From an uncultured Acidimicrobiales bacterium (GTDB lineage Bacteria > Actinomycetota > Acidimicrobiia > Acidimicrobiales > SHLQ01), in NCBI GenBank assembly GCA_937922235.1, contig CAKZVC010000037.1, positions 1 to 64,000 of the forward strand: a stretch of DNA of 64,000 nucleotides. Direction: 5' to 3'. The position numbers were made by a program, and so were the translations under genes. The notes under the pieces are model-generated. The model searched no databases, had not been told where the DNA came from, and saw nothing but the letters and a program-made list of their open reading frames with translations. Shown here one piece after another: positions 1 to 9,105 of this stretch. The stretch's first letter is position 1. Each line of letters starts with the position of its first letter.

Positions 1-1
1 G

Positions 2-1471
2 TGGGAAGCCAGCGGCCGCTGGGAAGTGATGGGCGACGAGATGTTCCGCCTCGAAGATCGTCACGGCGCCGAGGTTGGCCTCGGCATGACCCATGAAGAG
101 GTCTTCGCCCAAATTGCCACCGAGGTCAACAGCTACAAGACCCTTCCGCAGATCTGGTATCAGATCCAGTGGAAGTTCCGTGACGAACCACGCCCCAAGG
201 CTGGACTGTTGCGGGTTCGCGAGTTCTCGATGAAGGACAGCTACAGCCTCGACATCGATGCCGCTGGCCTCGACGCGAGCTTCGAGAAGCACCACGAGGC
301 CTACACCCGCATCTTCGAGAAGCTCGACCTTGATGCCATGCCGGTTGAGGCGTCATCAGGCGCGATGGGTGGCGCCGGTTCGATCGAGTTCATGGTCGCC
401 TCCCCTGCTGGCGAAGACGATGTTGTTCGCTGCCCAAACTGCGATTACCGAGCGAACGTTGAACGGGCGACGTCGGCGCTTGAACCGGTGACCGATGAAG
501 CTCCACCTGCTGAGCCTGAGAGGTTTGCTACGCCAGGCATTCGCACAATCAAAGCGCTCGAAGAAGCCGGAGCACCCGCTATCTCGCAGATGAAGTCGAT
601 GATCATGGTTCTCGACGGCAACATCACCGTTGCCGTCGTACGAGGTGACCACCAGCTCAACATCCAGAAGCTGCAGGACGAGACGGGCGCAATCACTATC
701 CGTCCCGCAACGCCAGAAGAGACCATCGAACATCTCGGAGCAGCTCCTGGCTCGCTCGGCGCGGTTGGTGTGCGGGAAGACATCACGGTGCTCGTCGACT
801 CAGCTCTCGAAGGTCGCACAAATATGACGACTGGCGCGAACGAGGACGACTGGCACTACCGCGGTGTCGACATTGCTCGCGACGTTAATGTCGCGCGCTA
901 CATTGACCTCCGCGAGGTGCAGGCTGGCGAGGCCTGTCCGAAGTGCAACACTGCCGTCGAAATCGTCCGCTCGATCGAAGCCGGCCACATCTTCAAGCTC
1001 GGTACGACATACGCCGAGGCCATGAACGCTTTCGTCCTCGATGCCGATGGCGAGAAGCGCACGATCGTGATGGGCAGTTACGGCATTGGCATTGGCCGCA
1101 ACATGGCCACTGTTGCCGAAACTCACTACGACGACAACGGTCTGATCTGGCCGGTCTCGGTGGCACCGTTCGAGGTCGTCATCACGGTGATGAAGGTCAA
1201 TGACGACGCCTCCATGACCATGGCGAACGCGCTCTATAACGAGCTTCGATCAGCTGGAATCGACGTTCTCATCGATGACCGGGATGCACGCGCCGGCGTC
1301 AAGTTCGCCGATGCCGAGCTCATCGGTATCCCCTACCGCATCACGATCGGGCCACGCGGCCTCGACAACGGTGTCGTCGAGCTCACCGAGCGCAAGACGA
1401 TGGACACCGCCGAGGTGTCTGTCGACTCGATCGCCTCAACCACGATCGAAAAGATCACCGCCGAGCGCTAG
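2..1471 (+). CDS. proS: Prolyl-tRNA synthetase, 3' part (5' end outside window)
   Basis: Charges tRNA(Pro) with proline in the cytoplasm. The reading frame is open from base 2, and the codons before the first ATG (base 26) read WEASGRWEVMG, the usual ProRS text before motif 2, so the gene starts upstream of the window. Visible parts: class II motif 2 (KFRDEPRPKAGLLRVREF, just after THEEVF), an insertion of about 150 residues as in bacterial-type editing ProRS, motif 3 (GSYGIGIGRNMATV), and a C-terminal anticodon-binding domain ending VELTERK. It has the domain order of the E. coli-type enzyme, not the archaeal/eukaryotic type. A large hairpin follows the stop. Certain apart from the missing N-terminus. 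Confidence 0.97.
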   Translation, partial: WEASGRWEVMGDEMFRLEDRHGAEVGLGMTHEEVFAQIATEVNSYKTLPQIWYQIQWKFRDEPRPKAGLLRVREFSMKDSYSLDIDAAGLDASFEKHHEAYTRIFEKLDLDAMPVEASSGAMGGAGSIEFMVASPAGEDDVVRCPNCDYRANVERATSALEPVTDEAPPAEPERFATPGIRTIKALEEAGAPAISQMKSMIMVLDGNITVAVVRGDHQLNIQKLQDETGAITIRPATPEETIEHLGAAPGSLGAVGVREDITVLVDSALEGRTNMTTGANEDDWHYRGVDIARDVNVARYIDLREVQAGEACPKCNTAVEIVRSIEAGHIFKLGTTYAEAMNAFVLDADGEKRTIVMGSYGIGIGRNMATVAETHYDDNGLIWPVSVAPFEVVITVMKVNDDASMTMANALYNELRSAGIDVLIDDRDARAGVKFADAELIGIPYRITIGPRGLDNGVVELTERKTMDTAEVSVDSIASTTIEKITAER

Positions 1472-1474
1472 CCA

Positions 1475-1531
1475 CGATTTCTCTGCCCCTTTTCAGACCT
1501 GACAGGTCTGATTTGGGGCAGAAATCCTCGT
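1475..1531. terminator. Large imperfect hairpin after proS
   Basis: CAGACCTG and CAGGTCTG (1494-1510) form a perfect inner stem, and CTGCCCC pairs with GGGGCAG outside it. The outer arms (GATTT/AAATC, CACGA/TCGTG) pair with small bulges. There is no clear T-run, so it is either a Rho-independent-like terminator of proS or a transcript-stabilising structure. Confidence 0.6.
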
Positions 1532-1566
1532 GTGGGTGACATGAGTTCCGTATGACGGGACAGCCA

Positions 1567-1583
1567 GTTCCACAATGCGGAAC
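1567..1583. promoter_or_regulatory. Probable IclR-type operator
   Basis: GTTCC-ACAATGC-GGAAC is an inverted repeat (TTCCAC/GCGGAA, one mismatch) of the kind bound by IclR-family dimers. It overlaps the -35 position of the following IclR gene, which suggests autoregulation. Inference from position and symmetry. Confidence 0.55.
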
Positions 1584-1590
1584 AATTCGC

Positions 1591-1596
1591 TATAGT
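1591..1596 (+). promoter_or_regulatory. -10 box of a leaderless promoter (iclR)
   Basis: TATAGT ends 7 bases before the ATG and there is no Shine-Dalgarno sequence. A -35-like TTCCAC lies 17 bases upstream, inside the operator. Confidence 0.6.
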
Positions 1597-1603
1597 TGTC
1601 TCC

Positions 1604-2353
1604 ATGGCAGGTGGGGTGCAATCAATCGAGCGAGCGTTCACGATTCTTCGGGCGCTCTCCTTGGGTACCGCTGGTGTAACGGATCTCAGCGAACGTACTG
1701 GGTTGCCCAAAAGCACCGTGTCTCGCTTGCTCTCCAGCCTCGAAGTCGAACAAGCTGTCGCCCAGAACGATGAGGGCTCCTATGAGCTCGGCGAAGGAAT
1801 TGGCGATCTGGCAAACGCGCTGCAGGGCGGACAGAGCGTGATCGACATTGCCCGCCCCCACTTGGTCGAACTGATGGAGCTGACCGGAGAGGCCGTGGGC
1901 TTCAACCGATTCGATGGCACGAGCATTGTGACGCTCCTCCAGGTCGACGACCCGAACAGCTCGGTTGTTGTTCGCGACTGGACCGGCGACGCGACGCCGG
2001 TGCATGCAGTACCTGCCGGGCTCGCGATTCTCGCCCACTCCAGTCGCTCGGTGCAGAACACCGTTCTCTCGGGCGAGCTGCAGTCCTTTACCGCCCGAAC
2101 AATGGTTGATCCCGCCCAACTTCGCGAACGGTTCGATCAGATCCGAAGCGATGGCTACGCATGGGTCTTTCAAGAGTTCGCAGACGACATCAACTCGGTC
2201 GCCGCTGCGATCGCCGACCGGTCCGGGCGAACAACGCTGGCTGTCCACGTGCACGGCCCATCGTTTCGTTTCCCTGACGGACTCGACCAGGACGAGCTCG
2301 GACTGAAGGTCGCTGCGACCGCCGAACGGATCGAAGCCCAACTTCGCGGTTAA
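1604..2353 (+). CDS. IclR-family transcriptional regulator
   Basis: A 249-aa DNA-binding regulator. The N-terminal winged helix (about residues 5-60: IERAFTILRAL, then GLPKSTVSRLLSSLE) and the C-terminal IclR effector domain (about 70-245, including HAVPAGLAILAHS) match the family in order and length. The start follows a TATAGT box by 7 bases with no SD, so the mRNA is probably leaderless. A near-perfect inverted repeat over the promoter suggests autoregulation. The next gene on the same strand, a flavin-dependent oxidoreductase, begins 74 bases downstream and may be its target. The ligand cannot be told from sequence. Confidence 0.9.
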   Translation: MAGGVQSIERAFTILRALSLGTAGVTDLSERTGLPKSTVSRLLSSLEVEQAVAQNDEGSYELGEGIGDLANALQGGQSVIDIARPHLVELMELTGEAVGFNRFDGTSIVTLLQVDDPNSSVVVRDWTGDATPVHAVPAGLAILAHSSRSVQNTVLSGELQSFTARTMVDPAQLRERFDQIRSDGYAWVFQEFADDINSVAAAIADRSGRTTLAVHVHGPSFRFPDGLDQDELGLKVAATAERIEAQLRG

Positions 2354-2403
2354 CCAGCACTGTCAGTGACATCTGACGCGCATGCTCGCTGATGATCGAG
2401 TCA

Positions 2404-2423
2404 TGGAAAGCAAGTAGTTTCCA
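2404..2423. promoter_or_regulatory. Inverted repeat TGGAAA-N8-TTTCCA upstream of an LLM oxidoreductase
   Basis: The half-sites resemble those of IclR operators (TGGAAA/TTTCCA), but the spacer is wider than usual. It sits 4 bases before the preferred ATG at 2428, next to the iclR gene. Possible operator, weak evidence. Confidence 0.35.
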
Positions 2424-2427
2424 ACAG

Positions 2428-3354
2428 ATGGATGCGCGTATCTTCATCGAGCCTCAGCAGGGCACGACGTACACCGAGGTTGTCGGATTAGCTCACCGAG
2501 TGGAAGAACTCGGGTTCGAGGGGTTCTTCACCTCCGACCATTACCTGAAGATGGGCGATCACGTCAGTGGACTTCCGGGTCCACTCGACGCCTGGACCAC
2601 GCTTGCTGGCCTCGCACGCGACACCTCTCAGCTCCGACTGGGCACCCTCGTAAGTCCGATTACCTTCCGCCACCCTGGCCAGCTCGCGATTCAGGTAGCT
2701 CAGGTCGACGAGATGAGCCAGGGCCGGGTCGAGCTCGGGTTCGGTGCCGGTTGGTATGAGTCCGAGCACAAGGCCTACGGGTTGCCCTTCCCGTCCATTA
2801 CCGAGCGGTTCGACCGCTTTAGTGAGGGCCTCGACATCATCACCGGGCTGTGGTCAACCCCGGAGTCCGAGACATTCTCGTACGACGGCGTGCACTATTC
2901 GATCGTCGACTCACCCGCCCTCCCGAAGCCGTGGCAGCGTCCCTCTCCCCCAATCATCATCGGCGGGCGAGGAAAGCGGCGAACACCTGCGCTCGCTGCC
3001 ACCCATGCACGCGAGTTCAACGTTCCATTCGCGTCACCGACCGAGTGGACCGACATCTGCGCTCCTGTAGTTGAGGCGTGTGAGACCCGCGAACGCGACC
3101 CAGAAACACTTGTCTGGTCTGCAGCCCAAGTGGTCGCCGTTGGGGCGACCGAAGCCGAGTTCTCGAGACGTGCTGAGGCGATTGGCCGTGAGGCGAGTGA
3201 ACTCCGCCAAAACGGCATTGCTGGCACGGTCGACGAAGCGCTCGAAAAGATCGAGGCGTATCGCGAGGCCGGATGCACCCGCATGTACTTCCAGGTGCTC
3301 GACCTCAAAGACCTCGATCACGTCGCCATCCTGGCTGAAGCGCTCAAGCTCTAG
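2428..3354 (+). CDS. LLM-class (luciferase-like) F420-type oxidoreductase
   Basis: A 308-aa single-domain TIM-barrel oxidoreductase of the bacterial luciferase-like family, which in actinobacteria usually uses F420H2. Family text: EELGFEGFFTSDHYLKM near the N-terminus, LRLGTLVSPITFRHPGQLA, GRVELGFGAGWYESEHKAYG, and a C-terminal DVxIGGRG-like turn (PIIIGGRGKRR). An ATG 36 bases upstream is also in frame, but its extra residues (MIESWKASSFQQ) do not look like the family, so the inner ATG is chosen. The substrate is unknown. It lies just after an IclR regulator on the same strand. Confidence 0.85.
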   Translation: MDARIFIEPQQGTTYTEVVGLAHRVEELGFEGFFTSDHYLKMGDHVSGLPGPLDAWTTLAGLARDTSQLRLGTLVSPITFRHPGQLAIQVAQVDEMSQGRVELGFGAGWYESEHKAYGLPFPSITERFDRFSEGLDIITGLWSTPESETFSYDGVHYSIVDSPALPKPWQRPSPPIIIGGRGKRRTPALAATHAREFNVPFASPTEWTDICAPVVEACETRERDPETLVWSAAQVVAVGATEAEFSRRAEAIGREASELRQNGIAGTVDEALEKIEAYREAGCTRMYFQVLDLKDLDHVAILAEALKL

Positions 3355-3422
3355 CCGCTATTCCCCACACGTCTCGGGACCGACACCCACGGGGTCGCCC
3401 GGCAGGAGTCTCGGCGGTTCTC

Positions 3423-3428
3423 TACACT
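3423..3428 (+). promoter_or_regulatory. -10 box of a leaderless promoter (rhomboid gene)
   Basis: TACACT ends 6 bases before the ATG and there is no Shine-Dalgarno sequence. Confidence 0.55.
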
Positions 3429-3434
3429 GACGTT

Positions 3435-4088
3435 ATGGCACACGTTGGCGATGACCTGACCACATCCACTGACGGCGCGGAACGCTCCGGCAAGCGATCG
3501 TTCGCAGAGATGCTCGCGTACAGCGCGAAGATCGTCGGAGCGCTTCTTGCCACGATGTGGTTCATCGAAGCCCTCGATACGTTCGTACTCGACGACCGGC
3601 TGCAGCGAAACGGCATTCAACCGCGCACATCTGAGGGGCTTGATGGCATTGCCTGGTCGCCGTTTCTTCACAGCGGATTCCCGCATCTGATTTCGAACTC
3701 GATCCCGTTCGTGGTGCTCAGCGCCCTGACGCTGACCGGCGGCGTTTCTCGATATTTGAAGGCAAGCGCCATCATCATTCTTGTTGGTGGCTTTGGCGTG
3801 TGGGCCCTTGCGATTGGTTCTAACGAGAATCACATCGGCGCGAGCGGCTGGGTCTTTGGTTTGCTTGGGTTCTTGCTCGCCGCAGCAGTGATCGAGAAGA
3901 AGCCGGTCACGATCGCTGTTGGGCTCGTGGCGTTGATCTTCTACTGGTCGATGATCTTTGGCTTCGTGCCGAAGGATGGCATCTCCTGGGAAGGCCACCT
4001 CTTCGGCTTTATCGGCGGCATCGTCGCTGCAAAGGCCCTTGTCAAGAAGCTGACACTGGCTTCGCTCCAGCCTCCCGAGATCAGTTAG
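3435..4088 (+). CDS. Rhomboid-family intramembrane serine protease
   Basis: A 217-aa polytopic membrane protease that cleaves substrates within the bilayer. The catalytic signature is intact: HLISN (H84, N88) in the second membrane segment, GASG (Ser137) and GH188 in the last segment (WEGHLFGFIGG). About six hydrophobic segments span residues 30-200, and the first 20 residues are polar and cytosolic. The start is set by a TACACT box 6 bases upstream. The 3' end overlaps the convergent VOC gene by 8 bases. The substrate is unknown. Confidence 0.9.
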   Translation: MAHVGDDLTTSTDGAERSGKRSFAEMLAYSAKIVGALLATMWFIEALDTFVLDDRLQRNGIQPRTSEGLDGIAWSPFLHSGFPHLISNSIPFVVLSALTLTGGVSRYLKASAIIILVGGFGVWALAIGSNENHIGASGWVFGLLGFLLAAAVIEKKPVTIAVGLVALIFYWSMIFGFVPKDGISWEGHLFGFIGGIVAAKALVKKLTLASLQPPEIS

Positions 4089-4731
4089 CCGGCTCAGGTT
4101 CTCCGAGGTTCGCTACGTGCGGACTCATCAGCGCAATCGGCACGGAAATATCGAGCTCTCTGGTTCGCACCGTTGCGATCTTGCGCCCAGGTTGAACGGC
4201 GTCTCGAGGCTCGCTGAGCAAGTCCCCCATTTGGGTGGACGCGATCTCAAGGTTTGCGCTCACTAGCGCGAGGCCCCAGAACGTTGCCGGGTTGTCGCTG
4301 GACGGCTCTGCGGGCCCCATGAGCTCGACGATGACGCGACCGGCCCAGAAGAATCGCTGTTGCCGCAGTGTGCCGTCGGGCCCGTTGAGCTCGATGAGCT
4401 TTCGTTCCTCCATGCCCGTCGACGCGAAGGCTGCTGAAGTCCGAGCTGGGTTGTCCGATGCCACCACGACATGATCGATAGCGAACACTTGGTTCGGGTG
4501 CGTAACAGGATCGGGGCGACGGTGCTCGGGGACAATGACGGTCGGCAGGCCGTCGATGTCGGTGGTCACTCCATCAAGCGCCCACCCAACGATGCCTCGC
4601 GCGTCCCCTCCACCGGTGAGCTCAATGAGTGTCTTGCCCATGACCACCGTGTTCCCGTGAACGTAGAAACCAGCGGCGGACCACGCCGCAGGGTCGTCAC
4701 CAATCAGGAGTCGTTGCAGCGCGTGTGCCAT
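4081..4731 (-). CDS. Glyoxalase/VOC-like protein
   Basis: A 216-aa cytoplasmic protein with vicinal-oxygen-chelate character. The first ~85 residues form one half, then FAIDHVVVASDNPARTSAAFASTGM starts a typical beta-alpha-beta VOC repeat, with RQQRFFWAGRVIVELMGP as the second strand pair. Metal ligands are not clearly conserved (IDHVVV supplies one His, VIVELMGP a Glu), so it could be a metal-binding lyase/dioxygenase-like enzyme or a ligand-binding protein. A TACACT box lies 5 bases before the ATG. Its 3' end overlaps the convergent rhomboid gene by 8 bases. Confidence 0.75.
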   Translation of the reverse strand: MAHALQRLLIGDDPAAWSAAGFYVHGNTVVMGKTLIELTGGGDARGIVGWALDGVTTDIDGLPTVIVPEHRRPDPVTHPNQVFAIDHVVVASDNPARTSAAFASTGMEERKLIELNGPDGTLRQQRFFWAGRVIVELMGPAEPSSDNPATFWGLALVSANLEIASTQMGDLLSEPRDAVQPGRKIATVRTRELDISVPIALMSPHVANLGEPEPAN

Positions 4732-4736
4732 GCCGC

Positions 4737-4742
4737 AGTGTA
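4737..4742 (-). promoter_or_regulatory. -10 box of a leaderless promoter (VOC gene)
   Basis: On the minus strand TACACT is followed by 5 bases and the ATG. Confidence 0.5.
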
Positions 4743-4764
4743 GATCCTGCCGTTTCTCTGAAGC

Positions 4765-5307
4765 GTGGACCGAGCGTTAGATCTAAGGTGTCAGCGATGG
4801 GCAACCGACACCTCTACCGTGCTTGAGCGAATCGTTGGCGCTGGTTGGGGCGCCCTAGACCTGTCGGCGCCGTCAATCGCGTTTGAACTGGGCTCGCTCG
4901 TCGAGGGCACAGTTGCGGTCCACGCGAAGCAACAGCTTGGCCCCGGTCGACTAACGGTATCGATCGTGTGCGTTCGTCGAGATGCCCGATCATTGCCCCC
5001 GGTCATCGGCAAGCGGATAACGCGGGAGTCAACTGCGACTGAGGTGTGGCGAAGCGTTCTTGACATCGACACCGACGTGACGCTCGACGCTGGCGATCGA
5101 GTCGAGTATCCGTTCGAGATTCGGCTCCCCGAGCGGGACGATTCGGATCCTCAACATGGCGTTCCCCAGTGGGCAAGAGGAACAATAGCGGTGGTCAACA
5201 CGATCACGTTTGCCCGCAGCTCCTTGCACTGGCAGCTCAGGGCAAAGTTCCATCACCCCGATGGATTTGATCTTCGCCGCAATCAATCGATCCTGGTCAA
5301 TCCTTAG
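4765..5307 (+). CDS. Uncharacterised beta-rich protein, possibly arrestin/Spo0M-like
   Basis: A 180-aa protein without signal peptide or membrane segment. Predicted strands follow the order of an arrestin-like sandwich: FELGSLVEGTVAVHA near the start, a middle part on RVEYPFEIRLPE, and the ending SLHWQLRAKFHHPDGFDLRRNQSILV, which resembles the end of Spo0M-like/arrestin-type domains. The N-terminal 18 residues look unlike the family. An in-frame GTG at 4819 would start at VLERIVGAGWG and may be the true start. The next small gene begins 18 bases downstream. The family call is tentative. Confidence 0.6.
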   Translation: MDRALDLRCQRWATDTSTVLERIVGAGWGALDLSAPSIAFELGSLVEGTVAVHAKQQLGPGRLTVSIVCVRRDARSLPPVIGKRITRESTATEVWRSVLDIDTDVTLDAGDRVEYPFEIRLPERDDSDPQHGVPQWARGTIAVVNTITFARSSLHWQLRAKFHHPDGFDLRRNQSILVNP

Positions 5308-5312
5308 CTTGC

Positions 5313-5318
5313 TACTGT
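5313..5318 (+). promoter_or_regulatory. -10 box of a leaderless promoter (88-aa gene)
   Basis: TACTGT ends 7 bases before the ATG and no Shine-Dalgarno is seen. Confidence 0.5.
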
Positions 5319-5325
5319 CGAGCCC

Positions 5326-5592
5326 ATGGACGACATCGCCGCTGACATCGCAGACGCAAAGACCAAACTCGACAAGGAGTTCGCGTCGGTCAAGGACTCA
5401 CTTGGTGATCTCTACGTGGCGATTGAAGCGCTCAAAGCAGCGCGGGCTGAGGACGACATCGAATCACTGCTCGGGGCGATTGAAGATGCGGCAAAGAAGG
5501 CTCGCACGGGTGGTGTCCTCGGGTCGGGAGCGAAGTCGCATAGCCGAGCACTCAAAGACTATGTCGAGCTCACAACCCCGTCGGAGAGCTGA
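5326..5592 (+). CDS. Small helical hypothetical protein (88 aa)
   Basis: An acidic/lysine-rich, almost wholly helical protein. Residues 1-58 show a heptad-like pattern (DIADAKTKLDKEF, LYVAIEALKAARAEDDIESLL), suggesting a short coiled coil or helical hairpin, followed by a Gly-rich turn and a polar tail. No family recognised. A TACTGT box 7 bases before the ATG supports an independent promoter. The last 34 bases overlap the 3' end of the convergent GGDEF-EAL gene. Confidence 0.6.
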   Translation: MDDIAADIADAKTKLDKEFASVKDSLGDLYVAIEALKAARAEDDIESLLGAIEDAAKKARTGGVLGSGAKSHSRALKDYVELTTPSES

Positions 5593-8270
5593 CCTTCGTA
5601 GGCGAGCCGCGCGATCTCTACAACCGAGACCGGCTTGCTGAAGTAGTAGCCCTGGAGGTGGTCGACCGCCATTCGCCGAAGCGAGCGAGCTTGCCGCTGT
5701 GTCTCGACACCCTCAGCGGTCACGCTCATACCAAGTACGTGGCCCGTGTCGACAATGAGGCTGACGAGCGACTGATCGGTCTCGGAGTCGATGCCGGAGA
5801 TGAAACTTCGATCGATCTTCAAGATGTCGACGGGAAGCTGTCGCAGGTGTGACAACGACATAAATCCGGTGCCGAAGTCGTCGAGCGCAATTCGAAGGCC
5901 GAGTGCTTGCACTGCTGCGAGTTCGCGGGCAGCGAGTGAGATGTCTTCAAGAAGCGCAGTCTCGGTCAGTTCGAGGACCAGGTTGGATGCGTCGACGCCA
6001 TACCGGTCGGTCGCGGCTTTGACCTCGCTACACAAGGTCCCAGCTCCGAGATGTCGCGCAGAGATGTTGACAGCCACGGTCAGGTGCTGAAGTTCGGGGT
6101 TGTCCCTCCACTGACCGAGTTGCGATACCGCAGCGTCGAGCACCCAACGATCGATGTCCAAAATCAAGTCGGTACGTTCGGCCGCCGGAATGAACTCGTC
6201 AGGATAGACAAGCCCCACGTCAGGTCGGTCCCAGCGAACCAGTGCCTCAACGCCGACCATGCGCTTCGTCGTCGCAGACACGCTTGGTTGGAAATGCAGA
6301 ACAAGGTCGTTGTTGGCAATCGCTTCGCCAATGGCCGACTCGAGTTCGTCGCGAGACTTCATTCGCGACCGGAGATCGTCGTCGCATACTTCGACACGTG
6401 CCTTGCCTCGACTCTTCGCCCGGTACACCGCGCTGTCGGCGTCGCGAACGAGTTGGTCAGGGCTGATTTGGCTCTTACCGTTGGCGATTCCAACGCCGAT
6501 GCTGACGCTTGGATGGAAGGTGACCCCTTCGACAGTGATTGGTTCGTTCACCTCGTCGAGGATGCGCTCGCTGAGCACGATCGCTGCGTCGATGTCGTGC
6601 ACTGGTTCGGCAATGACGACAAATTCGTCGCCACCCAAACGGCCCGCAAGGTCTCCTTCGCGAATGGCGGAGGTCAACCGCTTTGACACTTCGACCAGGA
6701 CGGCGTCACCGCTGTGGTGGCCGTGGGTGTCGTTGATCGCCTTGAAGTCGTCGATGTCGAGGAACAACAGCGCCATGGTCGAGCCGTTGCGGGAGGTGCG
6801 CGCCATGGCCGACGAGAGGTGTCGTAGGACGGCCGATCGGTTCGCCAGCTTGGTGAGGTGGTCGTGCGATGCCTCGTGTTCGAGCTGACGGCGAAAGTCG
6901 TCGCGCTCAGAGATTGACTCGGTGAGCCGGTGAACAGCAGCGTGCAGCGATTTGCCGAGCTCGCCGGGCGCACTCTGTTCGAGCACCTCGTCGTCGAGTC
7001 GTTCTTCGGCCAGGGCAAGCGCTTGTTTCTCGGCAATTCGGATCGATGCGAGAGCTTCGTTCAAGGCCCGAGCACCCAAGCGAACCTCGGTAGGGCCGGT
7101 TTCGCGAAGCGTGGCGTCGAGTTGACCGCGGCTCAGCCGCTGTGCGGTGTACGCCATGCGCCGCACTGGTCGGCCAACGGTGAGCACCAAACCAAGTTCT
7201 CCTCCGACAACGAGCGCGAAGAACGCCAAGGACCAAAGAAGAATGCTTCGACGGGCTCCCGCTGCAGACGCGACTGCGTTGGTTGCCGACTGGTCGATCG
7301 CGTCAAGCGATTCTTGCACCACGACTGAGAGTTCGTCGGAGAACTGGCGCGCATCGTCAAGCCCGTCGTTTACCTCCGAAGCGAGTCGCAGCGTTTCGAG
7401 GATCGTGAGCGCTTCTGTTGGCTCGAGCGTGTCGGAGTGCTGAACCGTTGGGTCGACCCCCGTGATTGCGAACTTTCGGACGGTCTCTACGTACCGTTGG
7501 CGCATACGGAGGGTGTTTCTGTCGACGCGAACGTCTAGCCAGAGACTTCCCACGGTGCTGTCGAGCGGAGCCACCCGTTCGAGTTTCGCAATTCGTTCGT
7601 CGAAGACGGCGAGGCGATTCGCGAAGTGCACGGCATCATCGAGCACGGCTGGGAACAAGTCAACTGCGTGGAGCTGCGCCCAACGGGTTCCTTGCCCAGC
7701 GTTAACCATTTGAAGCGCGGCTGCTGCTTCACCAACGCGTGCGGCTTGGATCACCTCACGAGCACCCGACTGCGACACGGCTGCGTTGAGCGACCGGACC
7801 TCGACGGCGAGTTCAGTTTCGACGAGCGACACGATTTGGCCGTAGCGGTCCTCATAGTCGAAGAAGCCAAGCGTTCCGGCCGAGGCATCAGCCCGCACAA
7901 CGCGTATGGCATCGGAGATCACCACATCGCCGAGCTGGTTGGCGAGCGTATCGACGCGTTGGCGGTCGTTCTCAATCGTGGCTCCAAAGTCGGGGAGCAG
8001 TTGTGCTCCTCCCCCGGTGTTGACACCGTCAAAGACCTGACCGCCAGCGCCGACCCATACCGACGAGAGTTCCTCTTGGCTCAGCGCCGGTGCCAGCTGA
8101 AGCAAGAGTTGTAGTCGCTCGGCGCTTTGCTGCACGGCAAGCGAGGCTTCGTATTCCGAGTTGGCTTCCTGCCATCTCGTTGAAGCAAAGGCCAGAAGTG
8201 GCAGCAACACGACGAGCGACACGATGGTCACAAGGACCGTGAAGCTCGGGAGAGTACGCATACGCCACAT
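5559..8270 (-). CDS. Membrane GGDEF-EAL cyclic-di-GMP enzyme with HAMP-like linker
   Basis: A 903-aa sensor for c-di-GMP turnover. Order: transmembrane helix (about 10-29), a helical extracytoplasmic sensor region (30-340) resembling nitrate/nitrite-type four-helix sensors, a second transmembrane helix (343-364), a HAMP-like stretch (365-430), GGDEF (460-630) and EAL (635-895). The GGDEF motif is intact at 546-550 with an RxxD inhibitory site five residues before it (REGD, 537-540). The EAL domain keeps EAL (675-677), LELTET, DDFGTG and KIDRSF, so both synthesis and hydrolysis look possible. An inner ATG lies 9 bases downstream of the chosen start. Signal and output are unknown. Confidence 0.93.
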   Translation of the reverse strand: MWRMRTLPSFTVLVTIVSLVVLLPLLAFASTRWQEANSEYEASLAVQQSAERLQLLLQLAPALSQEELSSVWVGAGGQVFDGVNTGGGAQLLPDFGATIENDRQRVDTLANQLGDVVISDAIRVVRADASAGTLGFFDYEDRYGQIVSLVETELAVEVRSLNAAVSQSGAREVIQAARVGEAAAALQMVNAGQGTRWAQLHAVDLFPAVLDDAVHFANRLAVFDERIAKLERVAPLDSTVGSLWLDVRVDRNTLRMRQRYVETVRKFAITGVDPTVQHSDTLEPTEALTILETLRLASEVNDGLDDARQFSDELSVVVQESLDAIDQSATNAVASAAGARRSILLWSLAFFALVVGGELGLVLTVGRPVRRMAYTAQRLSRGQLDATLRETGPTEVRLGARALNEALASIRIAEKQALALAEERLDDEVLEQSAPGELGKSLHAAVHRLTESISERDDFRRQLEHEASHDHLTKLANRSAVLRHLSSAMARTSRNGSTMALLFLDIDDFKAINDTHGHHSGDAVLVEVSKRLTSAIREGDLAGRLGGDEFVVIAEPVHDIDAAIVLSERILDEVNEPITVEGVTFHPSVSIGVGIANGKSQISPDQLVRDADSAVYRAKSRGKARVEVCDDDLRSRMKSRDELESAIGEAIANNDLVLHFQPSVSATTKRMVGVEALVRWDRPDVGLVYPDEFIPAAERTDLILDIDRWVLDAAVSQLGQWRDNPELQHLTVAVNISARHLGAGTLCSEVKAATDRYGVDASNLVLELTETALLEDISLAARELAAVQALGLRIALDDFGTGFMSLSHLRQLPVDILKIDRSFISGIDSETDQSLVSLIVDTGHVLGMSVTAEGVETQRQARSLRRMAVDHLQGYYFSKPVSVVEIARLAYEGQLSDGVVSST

Positions 8271-8380
8271 ATGCCATTTATCGGCTCGCGACGTGTACGC
8301 CAGGAGCGAACTTCAGCGGCTCAACTAATATTGCGAGCAGCGAATTTCAGTACGGCAATTCTGACGGATGGCTAAGCGAA

Positions 8381-8959
8381 CTAGCTCTGGCTAAACGTGA
8401 TGTCGCACGCGCCGAGTTCAAGGCCGAGGCGTCGCATTTGGTTTTCGACGGCGACGATGTCGAAGCCCTTACGTCCGGCCCAACGCTTATCTAGTGAGAA
8501 GCGAAGGCGGGTGCCCGGAGACGAGCGGTCAACCTTCTTAAAGGCTGCCGTTGGGACCCCGATCGAGTACTTCTGCGCATACGCGACGCCATCGATCATG
8601 GTGACAAAGCTTGCCGAGTTCGAGATGGCGTTGACTTCGGCGAGGCTGATACCGCACAGCAGCTTGCTGTGTGCACGATCGACCTTGTGTTCACCACACG
8701 CACCAACCTCGCACATCATTTTCTGAGCGAGCGGGATGTCGGTTCCAGGGGCGTTGCCGAGGGAGACACCCGGGCCATTGTCGGTGACGGTGATTTCGTC
8801 TCCACTAACAACGACGTCGATCTTGGTCACCCGACCCTCATGGGCGTACGGAAGCGCCAAACACAGCGACGCGAAGAGAGCCTGGTCGCGGACACTTCCA
8901 CCCTTATCAAAGTGCACGCCCACACGGGCTCGCACCGTTTGAAGATCAACCTCTGCCAT
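8381..8959 (-). CDS. Orphan GyrB-like GHKL ATPase domain protein
   Basis: A 192-aa protein resembling only the ATP-binding domain of a type II topoisomerase. TVTDNGPGVSL is the Bergerat DxGxG motif. The stretch around HSKLLCGISLAEVNAISNSASF corresponds to the GyrB lid (YKVSGGLHGVGxSVVNALS), with the glycines of the nucleotide-binding loop largely replaced. There is no transducer, TOPRIM or other domain. It may bind ATP weakly or not at all and could regulate gyrase or another GHKL protein. It is upstream of the GGDEF-EAL gene on the same strand, 110 bases apart. Fold call is moderate, function unknown. Confidence 0.6.
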   Translation of the reverse strand: MAEVDLQTVRARVGVHFDKGGSVRDQALFASLCLALPYAHEGRVTKIDVVVSGDEITVTDNGPGVSLGNAPGTDIPLAQKMMCEVGACGEHKVDRAHSKLLCGISLAEVNAISNSASFVTMIDGVAYAQKYSIGVPTAAFKKVDRSSPGTRLRFSLDKRWAGRKGFDIVAVENQMRRLGLELGACDITFSQS

Positions 8960-9094
8960 GCATTTCTTCTCTCAGCTAGGGCAACACGTTTCTATCGGCG
9001 TCTTTGCGCTGGGAGTGAAGAAGTTCGACCGACTTGTCGTTCATGGCACTTTTCTTGGCGCCCGACGTGGAGATTACGTTCTGTAACACTAACG

Positions 9095-9100
9095 TAATAC
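9095..9100 (+). promoter_or_regulatory. -10 box near-leaderless (CBM60-like protein gene)
   Basis: TAATAC ends 5 bases before ATG 9106, which selects this start over an in-frame ATG 72 bases upstream. Confidence 0.5.
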
Positions 9101-9105
9101 TTGTC

